Positions 8,437-16,610 of a stretch of DNA of 35,582 nt are shown in pieces. Both the position numbers and the translations under genes were made by a program. How positions within the stretch are numbered: the first letter of the stretch is position 1; each line of letters begins with the position of its first letter. The notes below the pieces were generated by a model. That model searched no databases. It saw only the letters and a list, made by a program, of their open reading frames with translations, and was not told the DNA's origin. This DNA is from Planctomycetota bacterium (GTDB lineage: Bacteria > Planctomycetota > UBA8108 > UBA1146), in contig JADHSM010000001.1 of NCBI GenBank assembly GCA_016776905.1, forward strand, positions 244,455 through 280,036, read 5' to 3'.

Positions 8437-8459
8437 TATTTCCAAGCCGCTCAGCTGAT

Positions 8460-8498
8460 GGAAAAGAAAGTTGGAAAAGAAAGTTGGAAAAGAAAATC
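8460..8498. repeat. 13-bp tandem repeat, three copies
   Basis: The unit GGAAAAGAAAGTT occurs at 8460 and 8473, with a third diverged copy from 8486. It lies in the leader of the heme oxygenase gene and has the same period as the array at 2075-2135, although the sequence differs. Confidence 0.85.
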
Positions 8499-8572
8499 GG
8501 ATTCTTTGGTCCGGAGTCTGGGGCGAACCTGATGAACTCTACATGGGAACGCTTCATGGAAGGGGAGTTCAA

Positions 8573-9385
8573 ATGAAAAACGTCAATGAACGAGTTGAAT
8601 CAGATCCGGCGATCGTGATGCAGGGAGGCCTGGCTGTGGCCGTCGACCAACAGATAGCGATGAATGCTGACGTCAAAGAGAAGGATGAGCCTGCAGAAAA
8701 CCTTCCATTTGCGCAAAAGATTCGAAAAGAAACCTCCCAGGCGCACAAGTTAGCGGAGTCGACAAACTTCGTTAAAGGAATATTGCGCGGTGTGATGGAC
8801 ATGGAGAGCTTTGCCAACATGCAAGCTGGTATGTATCTGGTATACGAAGCCATGGAAGAGGAACTGAATCGGCACAAGGATCATCCGCTGGTTCGTCAGG
8901 TGCACTTCCCAGAATTGAGTCGTACAGAAGTTCTCCAGAAAGATATGCAGTTTTTATACGGAGACGACTGGAGAAATCAGGTCAAGCTCACTCCAGTTCG
9001 TCGGAAGTACATTGAACGTATTCGTCAACTTGGAGAACAGAATCCTGAGCTGTTGGTCGCACACAGTTACACGAGATATCTCGGGGATCTTTCTGGGGGG
9101 CAAGTCATTTTGAAAATCGCTCGACGTTCTCTGGGATTGAAAAACAGAGATGGATTACGTTTTTTCGATTTCGATGAGATCGAAGATTCGAAGTCTTTCA
9201 AAAAAGAATATCGAAATCGACTTAATAATCTGCAGCTGAGTGAGATTCAAGAACGCGGAATCATCGAAGAAGCGAAAAATGTTTTCGCTTTAAACCAAAG
9301 TCTTTTCGAAGAATTAGAGGGCAGTTGGATTCGCGCCTTAGCGAACTGTCTTCCTAGTATTTTCACCAGAAGCCAGCGGGCATAA
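8573..9385 (+). CDS. Biliverdin-producing heme oxygenase
   Basis: Opens heme to biliverdin, Fe2+ and CO using electrons from a reductase. After about 45 poorly conserved residues, the 270-residue protein follows the HO-1/HmuO fold: the proximal heme ligand H58 in TSQAHKLAEST, a helix with FVKGILRG and YEAMEEELNRHKDHP, AHSYTRYLGDLSGGQ (about 165-179, the distal-helix glycine motif), and a C-terminal helical segment. The start at 8573 is preferred because AAGGGGAG lies five bases upstream; in-frame ATGs at 8471 and 8543 have weaker sites. It heads an apparent operon with a DUF1838/SnoaL protein and a hemerythrin-like protein. No biliverdin reductase, phytochrome or heme importer is visible, so whether the purpose is iron release, bilin supply or CO signalling cannot be decided. 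Confidence 0.93.
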   Translation: MKNVNERVESDPAIVMQGGLAVAVDQQIAMNADVKEKDEPAENLPFAQKIRKETSQAHKLAESTNFVKGILRGVMDMESFANMQAGMYLVYEAMEEELNRHKDHPLVRQVHFPELSRTEVLQKDMQFLYGDDWRNQVKLTPVRRKYIERIRQLGEQNPELLVAHSYTRYLGDLSGGQVILKIARRSLGLKNRDGLRFFDFDEIEDSKSFKKEYRNRLNNLQLSEIQERGIIEEAKNVFALNQSLFEELEGSWIRALANCLPSIFTRSQRA

Positions 9386-9410
9386 GCCCACAATAACAAG
9401 GAGGATGACT

Positions 9411-10595
9411 ATGGAAACTGTCACATTAGGTGGAGAGACCGCTGCAGTTGACGCGGATCATGGTTTTGATCGCGAAACATTCAAAAAATTCATTTCTTTT
9501 GACGTGGGCAATGGAGATCCGATTTATTACCACAGTGTGGGAAAGCTCTACCGCCAACCTGGTGGAGAAGTGATCGCAGGTGTGGAAGCATTGGTCAGTA
9601 ATAGACTGGTGAAGATCGATGACGATTCTGCAGAAGCGATCTGTAGAACCATCGTTATTTATCGTGACCCTGACACTGGCGAAATCCTCCAAGAGGATGA
9701 CGGCCGTCATATCATTCGTGAATACCCCTACATCAAAGCCAATTTCGAGCTGAAGGATCGCCGATTGGTGATTCACACCGAAGGATTGAGTGGCCCACAC
9801 CAAAATGGGCATTACGGCTTGGCCAAGGTGAGTAACGACAAGGTCTACGCGCAGAAGTCTGGTGGCTGCACCTTCTTCTACTGGACACTCTACGGTGAGG
9901 TTGAGACTCCCATCGGCAAGGTTTGGTTCAATGAGGCGTACAACGGCTCGACAGATCCCGATGTCATGGTGATGAACCGTTATGGAACATTACCTGCTTT
10001 CGCCGGTATGGGGGATGGCTTCATGCAGACGACGGCTGCAAGAATCGATTCTTACTCCGATCTGCCCCAGCATCTGAGAGAGTACGTTGAAGAGTTCGCG
10101 CCATCTCACAGCGGGCCTCCGGTTGACGACGCCGAGATTGAAGTTTTAAAAGAGCAGTACCTTGCGGACCAACCACCGCTGGCTCCTCAGTCTGCAGCCC
10201 CTGAAAAGTTGAGTACTGAAGAAATTGCTGCGGTCGCAGGGCAGTACTTCTCATGTCTTCGAAATATGGAAGTCGATGAACTGTTGGAGCTGTTCAGTGA
10301 CGACGCATTGAGTTGGGATCCGGTGGGGACTCCTCCCATGCTGGTCAAGGACAAGTCGACCAACTACTTCAGAGCACTGTCGAGTATCTTCGAAAAGATG
10401 TCGCTGACCGAAGACGACATCTTTGTCGCCGGGGATGAAGCTGCGATTCGCTGGACTGGAGTCGCCAAGTTGCGTTCTAAGCAAGAAGAGATCTCGTTTG
10501 AAGGAATCTCTGTGTTCACTGTCAACGATGACGGACTGATCTCCAGCGTGCGCTCCTACTGGGACAAAAAAGGGCTGATGTCGAGCCTCAAGTAG
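9411..10595 (+). CDS. DUF1838 domain fused to a SnoaL/NTF2-like domain
   Basis: Function unknown. Residues about 15-245 resemble the DUF1838 family: a GDPIYYHSVGKLYRQPGG opening, the conserved YRDPDTGEIL strand, an aromatic core (CTFFYWTLYGEVETP) and RYGTLPAFAGMGDG before a closing helix and PP. After a Pro/Ala-rich linker (about 250-262), residues about 265-390 form an NTF2/SnoaL-like cone: helix EEIAAVAGQYFSCLRN, LFSDDALSWDPVG, IRWTGVAKLR, and a closing strand ending in SYWDKKGLM. Such cones usually bind small hydrophobic ligands. ATG 9411 follows AAGGAGG by six bases. It sits 25 bases after the heme oxygenase stop and 22 before the hemerythrin-like gene. Linkage to heme oxygenase makes heme or a bilin a plausible ligand (inference only). 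Confidence 0.7.
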   Translation: METVTLGGETAAVDADHGFDRETFKKFISFDVGNGDPIYYHSVGKLYRQPGGEVIAGVEALVSNRLVKIDDDSAEAICRTIVIYRDPDTGEILQEDDGRHIIREYPYIKANFELKDRRLVIHTEGLSGPHQNGHYGLAKVSNDKVYAQKSGGCTFFYWTLYGEVETPIGKVWFNEAYNGSTDPDVMVMNRYGTLPAFAGMGDGFMQTTAARIDSYSDLPQHLREYVEEFAPSHSGPPVDDAEIEVLKEQYLADQPPLAPQSAAPEKLSTEEIAAVAGQYFSCLRNMEVDELLELFSDDALSWDPVGTPPMLVKDKSTNYFRALSSIFEKMSLTEDDIFVAGDEAAIRWTGVAKLRSKQEEISFEGISVFTVNDDGLISSVRSYWDKKGLMSSLK

Positions 10596-10617
10596 GCTGT
10601 CAGGAAAGGAACTCATC

Positions 10618-11250
10618 ATGGTAGACCCTGAGAAGTACGCCGCGGTAGCCGACAATTTCATTTACGTTCATCGGGCACTGCGACGCGACCTGGATCGAAT
10701 CATCGAAGGAGGGGAGGAGCTCTTCCAGAGTGACTTCCCCCGCTTTGCGCGGATTCTGGAGAAGCACTCCGAGCTGGAGGATCAGCTCTTCTTCCCGGCT
10801 CTTGAAGAACGTGCGCCTGGGGTGACGCGAGAAAGCGATGATCAGCACCAACAAGTGGAAACTCTGGTTTCAGATTTGGCGACAGGAAAGTGTAGCGATA
10901 TTGCCAGGAGCCTCGTGCAGTTGCGTGATCTTCTTCATTCTCACATGGAGGAGGAGGAGCAGAAGGTGATGCCAGCGATGATGGATCACTTTGAAGCGGC
11001 TGAGATCTGGGCTCTAGATGGGCGAATCATGGATTTCTGTTCACCAGAATTCATGCAGGAGATGTTGCCCTGGTGGTTTCAGCACATCGATGTCGAGGAT
11101 CGGGTCTGTGTTGCACAGAACATGGCGGTCGGAGTCCCGGCAGATTTTCTTCCCGTGTTGTGTCAGTGGATCGCTGCTGGTCTTGCCGAATCGGAATGGG
11201 CGGAAGTGACGGAGAAAGTTCCGGCACTGAAGATTCCCACCCCCTCCTGA
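10618..11250 (+). CDS. Hemerythrin-like (HHE) protein
   Basis: Predicted non-heme di-iron four-helix bundle. The 210-residue protein carries the ligand pattern H18 (VHRALRRD), H50-x3-E54 (KHSELEDQLFFP), H77 (DDQHQQV) and H109-x3-E113 (HSHMEEEEQKVMP). This supplies four His and two carboxylates, close to a complete site. Such proteins bind O2, NO or iron. Residues about 145-200 form a second helical part with MLPWWFQHIDVEDR and repeated Trp and Ala, reminiscent of the tail found in some hemerythrin-like proteins. ATG 10618 follows AGGAAAGGA. As the last gene of the heme oxygenase operon it might hold iron released from heme or sense the gas products; this is inference. Confidence 0.85.
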   Translation: MVDPEKYAAVADNFIYVHRALRRDLDRIIEGGEELFQSDFPRFARILEKHSELEDQLFFPALEERAPGVTRESDDQHQQVETLVSDLATGKCSDIARSLVQLRDLLHSHMEEEEQKVMPAMMDHFEAAEIWALDGRIMDFCSPEFMQEMLPWWFQHIDVEDRVCVAQNMAVGVPADFLPVLCQWIAAGLAESEWAEVTEKVPALKIPTPS

Positions 11251-11356
11251 AGCACTTTTCTATCCTACGAACCAGCCACAGCTATGGTATCTGGGTCATC
11301 GGCTATCGGATGATGCACTAGGTGAGAGGGCAACTCGTCGAGGGAGCCTGAAAATG

Positions 11357-11389
11357 AAAAACCCCGCTGAGCCGGAAGGCCTCGCGGGG
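11357..11389 (-). terminator. Intrinsic terminator after tRNA-Phe
   Basis: CCCCGC (11362-11367) pairs with GCGGGG (11384-11389), with further pairing inside (GAGCC against GGCCTC). On the minus strand the hairpin is followed by five T. It lies 17 bases past the 3' end of tRNA-Phe. Confidence 0.85.
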
Positions 11390-11405
11390 CTAGGATCTCG
11401 AAATG

Positions 11406-11478
11406 TGGCCAGGGGCGGATTCGAACCGCCGACACCTGCATTTTCAGTGCAGTGCTCTACCAACTGAGCTACCTGGCC
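11406..11478 (-). tRNA. tRNA-Phe (GAA)
   Basis: A 73-base cloverleaf on the minus strand: 7-bp acceptor stem (GGCCAGG with CCTGGCC), D arm GCTC/GAGC, anticodon stem CTGCA/TGCAG with loop CTGAAAA giving GAA, and T arm GGCGG-TTCGAAT-CCGCC. The discriminator is A and CCA is not encoded. It lies 16 bases past the bS20 stop, so it is probably cut from the same transcript. Confidence 0.97.
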
Positions 11479-11494
11479 CGGTCGTGCAGAGAAC

Positions 11495-11767
11495 TTACTG
11501 AGTTCTGAGGAAAGTCGCAAGTCTTCTCTGAAGTTGAGACTTGCGGCGACCTGCAGTGTTGGCGTGCAGGGTGCTCTTTTTAGAGGCACGATCCAGCTTG
11601 ACCTGTACTGTCCGGGTCAGCTCGGTGGCCTTTTCCTTGTCCCCATCCTCCATCGCCTGCAGGGCGCTTTTGGTCAGGGTCTTGATCTCAGATTTGGCCA
11701 TTCGGTTCCGTAGATTACGCTTGGCGTCCTGACGGAGTCTTTTTCTGGCCTGATTAGTATTTGGCAT
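11495..11767 (-). CDS. rpsT: 30S ribosomal protein bS20
   Basis: Binds 16S rRNA early in 30S assembly. The 90-residue basic protein begins MPNTNQARKRLRQDAKRN, the standard bS20 N-terminus, continues with NRMAKSEIKTLTKSALQA, and ends with the typical KKSTLHANTAGRRKSQLQRRL helix. It starts 22 bases after the stop of the TPR gene and is followed by tRNA-Phe, a compact leftward unit of a TPR gene, rpsT and a tRNA. Confidence 0.97.
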   Translation of the reverse strand: MPNTNQARKRLRQDAKRNLRNRMAKSEIKTLTKSALQAMEDGDKEKATELTRTVQVKLDRASKKSTLHANTAGRRKSQLQRRLATFLRTQ

Positions 11768-11789
11768 GTTCCTCTTTCCCCACAGACAC

Positions 11790-13163
11790 CTACATGGTGC
11801 TGCGGATCTCGGTCACTTTCTGGGAGACGTCGCGGAAGCTGATATCCACAGACATGATCTCCTCCAGGTATGCGAGAGCTTTCTCGCTTTCACCCTTGGT
11901 ATTGTGTGCAATCGCCAAATCATACCGTACAGATTTGGCCAGGTCGCTGTCAGCTTCATTTATTCCTTCGAGTGCGGAGCAATATTCCTTGATCGCCAGA
12001 TCATGGAGTTGCTTCTCAAAGAAGGCTTTTCCAATGTTATAGGTCGCTCCGGTGACGAATTTCGGATCTTTGCGGGCATTTTGGAACTGAGCGATTGAAG
12101 CGTCCCATTGTCCGTCATTGATCAAGAGCTCCCCGTAAGTGTACTTCAAGCTGAAGTCGGTGGGGTGCTCTTTGACTCGACGTTCGTAGTCGGTCACTCG
12201 GAATGTGTGAAGATCTTTCTCTGCCTGATCGATGGCGGCAGCATTTCCTTCGGCATCTTCCATGCGCAGGGTCTCGATTTTATCAACGAGGATCTGCTCA
12301 TTGAGGCTTCCGAGTTTATCGGAAGCGTACATGTCCTGAGGATTGACTTCCTTCGCTTTCTCATAGGAGGCTCTGGCGCCGTCAAAATCCCGTCCCTTGA
12401 GCTGGATATCTCCGAGATCACGCCATAGACGTGAGTTTTCAGGATCGGCATCCGCTTTTTCCCGAGCGATCTCGGCCGCACCTTTGGCGTCGGCTGCTGA
12501 TCGAATGATGGTCGAAGCTTGTTCCAGTTTTTTGGATTCGTCTTCGTCTTTGAGCATGTCGCGGAAGGATCCGTCGCCCTCTTTTTTACGCTCTTCTGTT
12601 TTCGCCATCATTTGAGCGGCTGACAGATTTCTGATCGCTTTGCCCGCTTCTCCGTCAGAGGGGGAGGCGGAGCGAACACGTTCCCAACAACTGATGGCAT
12701 CGTCGAGATCTTTATCTTTCTCGTGCAATCGTCCTAGATTTTTCCAGGCGTCAATGTTGGAAGGATCTGATTCTGTTATTTCGTGATAAGCCTGTTTTGC
12801 TGAGGCTGCGCGATCGGTCGCCAAGAAGGCTTCCGCTAACAGGAAAAGTTCCGAGGCACTTTGAGGAGCGACACAGAGAAACTTTTCAATCTCGATGATC
12901 TGCTCTTCGTACTTCTTCTGCATTCCAAGTTTTTTGATGGAACCCAAAAGAAGGGCGTTTTTCATTTTTGTCAGGCCGCCACCGGTGGTGTTTCCACCTT
13001 TCTCCATGACTTTCGCGATCTGTGACTGGCGAAGTCTCTTTCGCTCCTCGATACGATCGGGATCGATCTGGAGACCTTGTTGGTAGAGCTCGATGGCGTA
13101 ATCGAAATTACGCTTTTTGAGTGCCATGTCCGCCTTCGTAAAGAAGTTATCTGCTGCGGCCAT
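11790..13163 (-). CDS. TPR-repeat protein of unknown function
   Basis: The 457-residue protein has no signal peptide and is rich in Ala, Lys, Glu and Asp. Tetratricopeptide-like helical pairs are visible at about residues 4-37 (ADMALKKRNFDYAIELYQQG), 100-170 (YHEITESDPSNIDAWKNLGRL, then ERVRSASPSDGEAG), 230-290 (DPENSRLWRDLGDIQLKGRD, ASYEKAKEVNPQD) and 335-440 (YTYGELLINDGQWDASIAQF, then KALAYLEEI). A Lys/Glu-rich linker separates them. Such proteins usually scaffold complexes; the partner is unknown. ATG 13163 follows AGAAGAGG. It lies directly upstream of rpsT on the same strand, and co-transcription is likely. Confidence 0.8.
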   Translation of the reverse strand: MAAADNFFTKADMALKKRNFDYAIELYQQGLQIDPDRIEERKRLRQSQIAKVMEKGGNTTGGGLTKMKNALLLGSIKKLGMQKKYEEQIIEIEKFLCVAPQSASELFLLAEAFLATDRAASAKQAYHEITESDPSNIDAWKNLGRLHEKDKDLDDAISCWERVRSASPSDGEAGKAIRNLSAAQMMAKTEERKKEGDGSFRDMLKDEDESKKLEQASTIIRSAADAKGAAEIAREKADADPENSRLWRDLGDIQLKGRDFDGARASYEKAKEVNPQDMYASDKLGSLNEQILVDKIETLRMEDAEGNAAAIDQAEKDLHTFRVTDYERRVKEHPTDFSLKYTYGELLINDGQWDASIAQFQNARKDPKFVTGATYNIGKAFFEKQLHDLAIKEYCSALEGINEADSDLAKSVRYDLAIAHNTKGESEKALAYLEEIMSVDISFRDVSQKVTEIRSTM

Positions 13164-13520
13164 ATCCTCTTCTCTCCATAATCAAGTGTTCGAATCGAGA
13201 CTCACACAAAACATGTGAAAGTCTACTGTCAGAACAAACCCGGGGGCACCCGGGCACAAAATTTTAGGGCCATTATTCCAGAGGAGAACAACTTCTGTTT
13301 CCCCGTAGTTTAAAAAACTTGGCGGGCACGGACCTGCAGGGGGCTTATCGAGCGCACCTGAAGACCTCCGGAAACCTCGGAGAGTACCCGTGGAGGCTCA
13401 TCTGGTCAATATCTCCGGCCCAGATTACGGCTGGGCTGCTCTGGCCGATATCCTCATTGACTGCTAGGATCATGCACAGACGCAGTCAACAGGCCTGAGA
13501 AAGGGTCACAGGAGGCAGAC
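13164..13520. other. Divergent gap between the TPR gene and def
   Basis: Both promoters should lie here. The left part has a CCCGGG-rich inverted element (about 13238-13257) next to AAAATTTTAG. A 25-codon frame from GTG 13390 to 13467 (+) has a good ribosome binding site, CGGAGAG, and reads like protein, but it is too short to call. A frame open from about 13313 runs into it without a start codon. Confidence 0.4.
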
Positions 13521-14147
13521 GTGAATAGACCAGAAGGCCCGGGAAAAGACCCGAGTATCGATCTGAGAGGCCATAAGCCGGGGCATAACGTCTCGCGAGA
13601 GGGATATATCCGCCCTCAGCCAGATGATCTCCAATTGCGGATTTATCCGGATCCTGTCCTCCGTCAGCGCTGTCGTCCTGTCGAGAAATTCGATGATAGG
13701 CTGCGTCGCTGCGTCTTGAAAATGTTCGAGGTGATGTACGAACAGCAAGGCATCGGATTGGCGGCACCCCAGGTGGGTTGGGATGCCAGAGTCTTCATCG
13801 TGAATGTTTCGGCAGATCCGGAAAACACTTTTGAAGAAAGAGTCTTCATCAATCCCGTTTTGAAATTTCCTACTCAGCAGGATAGAGATGACTTTGAAGA
13901 AGGTTGTCTCAGTCTTCCAGGGATTCGTCTCGATGTGGATCGTCCCGTCGACGTCAAGGTGACAGCCTTTGACGTGACAGGCGAGTCCTTCGAACTGGAA
14001 GCGACCGATCTTTTGGGTCGTTGTATCCAACATGAAAATGATCACCTCGATGGCATCTTGATTCCTTCTCGGGTTTCTACATTGCGTCGCCTCGGTATTC
14101 GAAGTGCGCTGAAAGAACTTGAGGATGAGTGGAAACCTGTCCAGTGA
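13521..14147 (+). CDS. def: Peptide deformylase
   Basis: Removes the N-terminal formyl group from new proteins. All three family motifs are present in the 208-residue protein: GIGLAAPQVGW (motif 1), EEGCLSLPG with metal ligand C129 (motif 2), and QHENDHLDG with ligands H171 and H175 and catalytic E172 (motif 3). About 35 extra residues precede the usual start. GTG 13521 is preceded by AGGAGG with a five-base spacer, which supports the long form. The stop overlaps the ribF start as GTGA, indicating translational coupling. Its operon partner is ribF rather than the more usual fmt. Confidence 0.95.
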   Translation: MNRPEGPGKDPSIDLRGHKPGHNVSREGYIRPQPDDLQLRIYPDPVLRQRCRPVEKFDDRLRRCVLKMFEVMYEQQGIGLAAPQVGWDARVFIVNVSADPENTFEERVFINPVLKFPTQQDRDDFEEGCLSLPGIRLDVDRPVDVKVTAFDVTGESFELEATDLLGRCIQHENDHLDGILIPSRVSTLRRLGIRSALKELEDEWKPVQ

Positions 14148-15139
14148 AGATTTTCCGTGACCTTTCCGAACTCTCAAAGGCTGGCATAGATCGACCTGTA
14201 TGTACCATCGGGTTCTTTGATGGTGTGCATCGGGGCCATGCATCTCTCGTGGCAGATCTTCTGCGCTGGTCAACCGAGATTCAGGGGACTCCAACCGTGA
14301 TCACTTTTTCTAATCATCCCAAAGAAGTTACATTGGGGGATGCTCCCGCCATGCTCACTCCTGTTGAGCAGCGTCTGGAGTACTTGGAAAAAATGGGGAT
14401 CGAGGTCGTCATTTTATTGACCTTCGATGAAGAACTTTCTCGTTGGAGCCCCGAGAAATTTGTCAGTCATGTGATTCAGGATTCACTGAATTGCAGGCAT
14501 CTGTTGATGGGCTTTGATTCCGCCTTCGGTGCCGGTGCTCAGGGTAATTATGAATATCTGCGGGGGCTAGATATCGAGTCTCTGGATTTACGCTCTTCTC
14601 CTCCTTTATTGATCGAGGCGGAGTCCGTCAGTTCGTCTTCGATACGACGCTGTATCGAACGGGGAGACCTCCGTCGGGCACGTCGAATGTTGGGTCGGGC
14701 CTACACTTTGCGAGGACCCGTTATTCAGGGAGACCAACGAGGGCGGACGATTGGATTTCCAACGGCAAATCTGGACCCCGGCCCTGTTCTGGTTCCACCG
14801 GTGGGCGTTTATTTCGGGCATGCCATCTTGCTGAAAGATTCAGGTGAGCCGCTGGGAGAATCCTGGCCAGCCGCGGTGAACATCGGTCGAAGGCCGACAT
14901 TCGGAACTCCTGAGGCTCCGGAAGGAACTCCTTTTGATCCCCAGCTCGATCGCCTCGAGGCGCATCTCGATGGTTTTTCGGGAGACCTCTACGGAAAAAA
15001 TATAGAATTAGAATTTCACCGAAGGTTAAGAGGGGAGAGAAAGTTCTCTTCTCTCGATTCTCTGACCCGGCAAATCGTCAGGGATGTAGAATCGCTCCGT
15101 GACTGGTGGACCACTTTTTCTTCACAAAATAAACCTTAG
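14144..15139 (+). CDS. ribF: Bifunctional riboflavin kinase / FAD synthetase
   Basis: Makes FMN from riboflavin and FAD from FMN. The N-terminal nucleotidyltransferase half has GFFDGVHRGHASL (the HxGH-like motif), TFSNHPKEV, a MGFDSAFGAGAQGN block and the SSSSIRRCI motif. The C-terminal kinase half has RTIGFPTANL, PPVGVYFGHA, AVNIGRRPTFG and a final LEFHRRLRGERKF. The 331-residue length is standard. The GTG at 14144 overlaps the def stop (GTGA); an upstream GTG at 14129 would add five residues. Its stop overlaps the convergent transferase gene by four bases. Confidence 0.95.
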   Translation: MKIFRDLSELSKAGIDRPVCTIGFFDGVHRGHASLVADLLRWSTEIQGTPTVITFSNHPKEVTLGDAPAMLTPVEQRLEYLEKMGIEVVILLTFDEELSRWSPEKFVSHVIQDSLNCRHLLMGFDSAFGAGAQGNYEYLRGLDIESLDLRSSPPLLIEAESVSSSSIRRCIERGDLRRARRMLGRAYTLRGPVIQGDQRGRTIGFPTANLDPGPVLVPPVGVYFGHAILLKDSGEPLGESWPAAVNIGRRPTFGTPEAPEGTPFDPQLDRLEAHLDGFSGDLYGKNIELEFHRRLRGERKFSSLDSLTRQIVRDVESLRDWWTTFSSQNKP

Positions 15140-16041
15140 CGACGATTCCACTTTTCCTGCCCGAACTGGCTGTCGACTTTTTGTCGAACGCACTCTCCTA
15201 GATGAGATTCTTGCCAAGGGATGTCTGAGAGATCTTCATGCCATCGATGAGAACCATCTTCGAGTGAAGAGTGAGGGGGGAGAGATAAGAGTTGCTGCGC
15301 GACTCGTGACAGCCATTGTCGATCATAGGTTTGATCACAGGTTTGATCATGTGGTCGATCAAAACCGAGGTGTTCACGCTTCAAGCTGCCCTCCAGCAAT
15401 ACTCTTCCAGGACGAAAAGCTAAAGCCAGCCCCCCTGCTTTCACCGGGCCGGAGCCCGGATCAAAAACGAGGTCACTGGGAGAGCGCCGATCAAAACAGT
15501 CAACGATGTTTTGCATCGAATTCTCTTCGTCATGGCCACCGCGAGTCTGAATGTGATCACCGAGAACTGCGGAGATTTTTTGAGAGATGTATGCGGCGAC
15601 TTCAGCAGGTTTACGCCGGGGAAAGACAGCGGAAGGGCATGGGCCGGAGATGGCGATGGTGAGATCTTCACCATGAAGGATCGATCCGCCACCGGTGATT
15701 CTTCGGACGGCGGGAAGTACTGTGGATGGATCAGAGAGTGTGTCTTGGGGAGAGATTTGAAAAGGATAGATTTGAGGGATTTCGCCGTGGGTTTCTCTTT
15801 GGATCGGCTGACGAGTGGATGGTGGAGGTATGGATCCATCAGGGAATGTTTGGAATCGGCCAAGAGTGACACAAGGCGTGCTCCAACGTGTCAGGCGAAA
15901 CCACCAGCCGGGAAGGTCGAGCAGGAGTGCATCGAGGGCCATGTTTTCTGCAGGATTCAGGAAGCCGGGGTCGAGAAAGTGCACTTCGTCATCAGAGATC
16001 TGTGCATGATCATGTTTGGGATCATGAGCAGGGATCTCCAA
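15136..16041 (-). CDS. Lipoate/octanoate transferase (LipM/LplA family)
   Basis: Attaches or transfers octanoyl or lipoyl groups to lipoyl domains such as GcvH. The 301-residue protein has the cofactor-transferase blocks: ENMALDALLL, RLTRWSTPCVTLGRFQ, RRITGGGSILHGEDLTIAIS, DCFDRRSPSDLVF (C182) and a Lys motif KAGGLALAF (K201), then ILLEGSL-like LLEGSLKR. The CF-x-SPS-x-L context with C182 matches the nucleophile site of LipM-type octanoyltransferases, so LipM is favoured over an ATP-dependent ligase. About 45 residues between GRFQ and RRITGGG are longer than usual. Start is TTG with GGAGGT five bases upstream. Its position after gcvT and gcvH supports a role in H-protein lipoylation. Confidence 0.83.
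   Translation of the reverse strand: MEIPAHDPKHDHAQISDDEVHFLDPGFLNPAENMALDALLLDLPGWWFRLTRWSTPCVTLGRFQTFPDGSIPPPSTRQPIQRETHGEIPQIYPFQISPQDTLSDPSTVLPAVRRITGGGSILHGEDLTIAISGPCPSAVFPRRKPAEVAAYISQKISAVLGDHIQTRGGHDEENSMQNIVDCFDRRSPSDLVFDPGSGPVKAGGLALAFRPGRVLLEGSLKREHLGFDRPHDQTCDQTYDRQWLSRVAQQLLSLPPHSSLEDGSHRWHEDLSDIPWQESHLGECVRQKVDSQFGQEKWNRR
15321..15356. repeat. 12-bp in-frame tandem repeat inside the transferase gene
   Basis: Three 12-bp copies of a GATCATAGGTTT-like unit at 15321, 15333 and 15345, the last diverged. On the coding strand they yield the tetrapeptide series DRPH-DQTC-DQTY-DRQW. A multiple of three keeps the frame, so the expansion is tolerated in a surface loop after the Lys motif. 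Confidence 0.8.
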
Positions 16042-16088
16042 GAGTACCTCCGGAGGTCAGGGAATCTGAATCAAGAAACAGCGATCAA

Positions 16089-16472
16089 TTATTCAGAAAG
16101 TTGGGATTCGTAATCTTGAGGTGAAAGAAGGTTATCCATCCCTGAATCTTCAGCAGGTTTTATTTTCATCATCCAGCCATCGTCGTAGGGGGTTTCAGAA
16201 ATCGCTTCCTGGCTTTCGACGAGGGCAGAGTTGATTTCGACGACGGTTCCATTGATGGGGGAGTTCAGTGCACTCACCGCCTTCACCGATTCGATCTCAC
16301 CAAACTGCTGGTCAAAGTGAACTTCTGATCCGATCTCAGGAAGTTCAATATAAACGAGTTCTCCGAGTTCGCTGGCAGCAAACTCGGTGATGCCCACGAC
16401 GATATGGTCGTCTTCGGGCATGGCCCATTCGTGACTTGACAGGTAGTTTCTATTTTGTGGCACTTCAGACAT
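16089..16472 (-). CDS. gcvH: Glycine cleavage system H protein
   Basis: Lipoylated shuttle that carries the aminomethyl group between the P and T proteins and is reoxidised by the L protein. The 127-residue product has the family order: YLSSHEWA, VGITEFAASELGELVYIELPEIG, and GEIESVKAVSAL with K64 as the lipoylation site, then SPINGTVVEINSAL and DGWMMKIKP. Longer frames back to 16598 are rejected because family homology begins at the ATG at 16472, which is preceded by GGGGAAAGGA. A good sigma-70-like promoter lies 140 bases upstream. It precedes the LipM-type transferase by 47 bases. Confidence 0.95.
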   Translation of the reverse strand: MSEVPQNRNYLSSHEWAMPEDDHIVVGITEFAASELGELVYIELPEIGSEVHFDQQFGEIESVKAVSALNSPINGTVVEINSALVESQEAISETPYDDGWMMKIKPAEDSGMDNLLSPQDYESQLSE

Positions 16473-16610
16473 GAGCGCTGTCCTTTCCCCGATCGATTCT
16501 GGCACTTTTTGCAGATCCGGTTTGTAGACCCACATGATTTCAGTCGAGACGTAAAAGTGATTGAGCAAGGGCTTCAGGAATCGTAAGAAGCCGCTCAACT
16601 GTACAGGCGA

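Noticed and set aside
13506..14294. A 262-codon minus-strand frame
   Set aside because: Antisense to def and ribF, both of which carry complete family motifs.
15511..16113. A 200-codon plus-strand frame
   Set aside because: Antisense to the LipM-type transferase, which has all conserved blocks and a good ribosome binding site.
16473..16598. Longer GcvH N-terminus
   Set aside because: The extra 42 residues are not part of the family and a good ribosome binding site precedes 16472.
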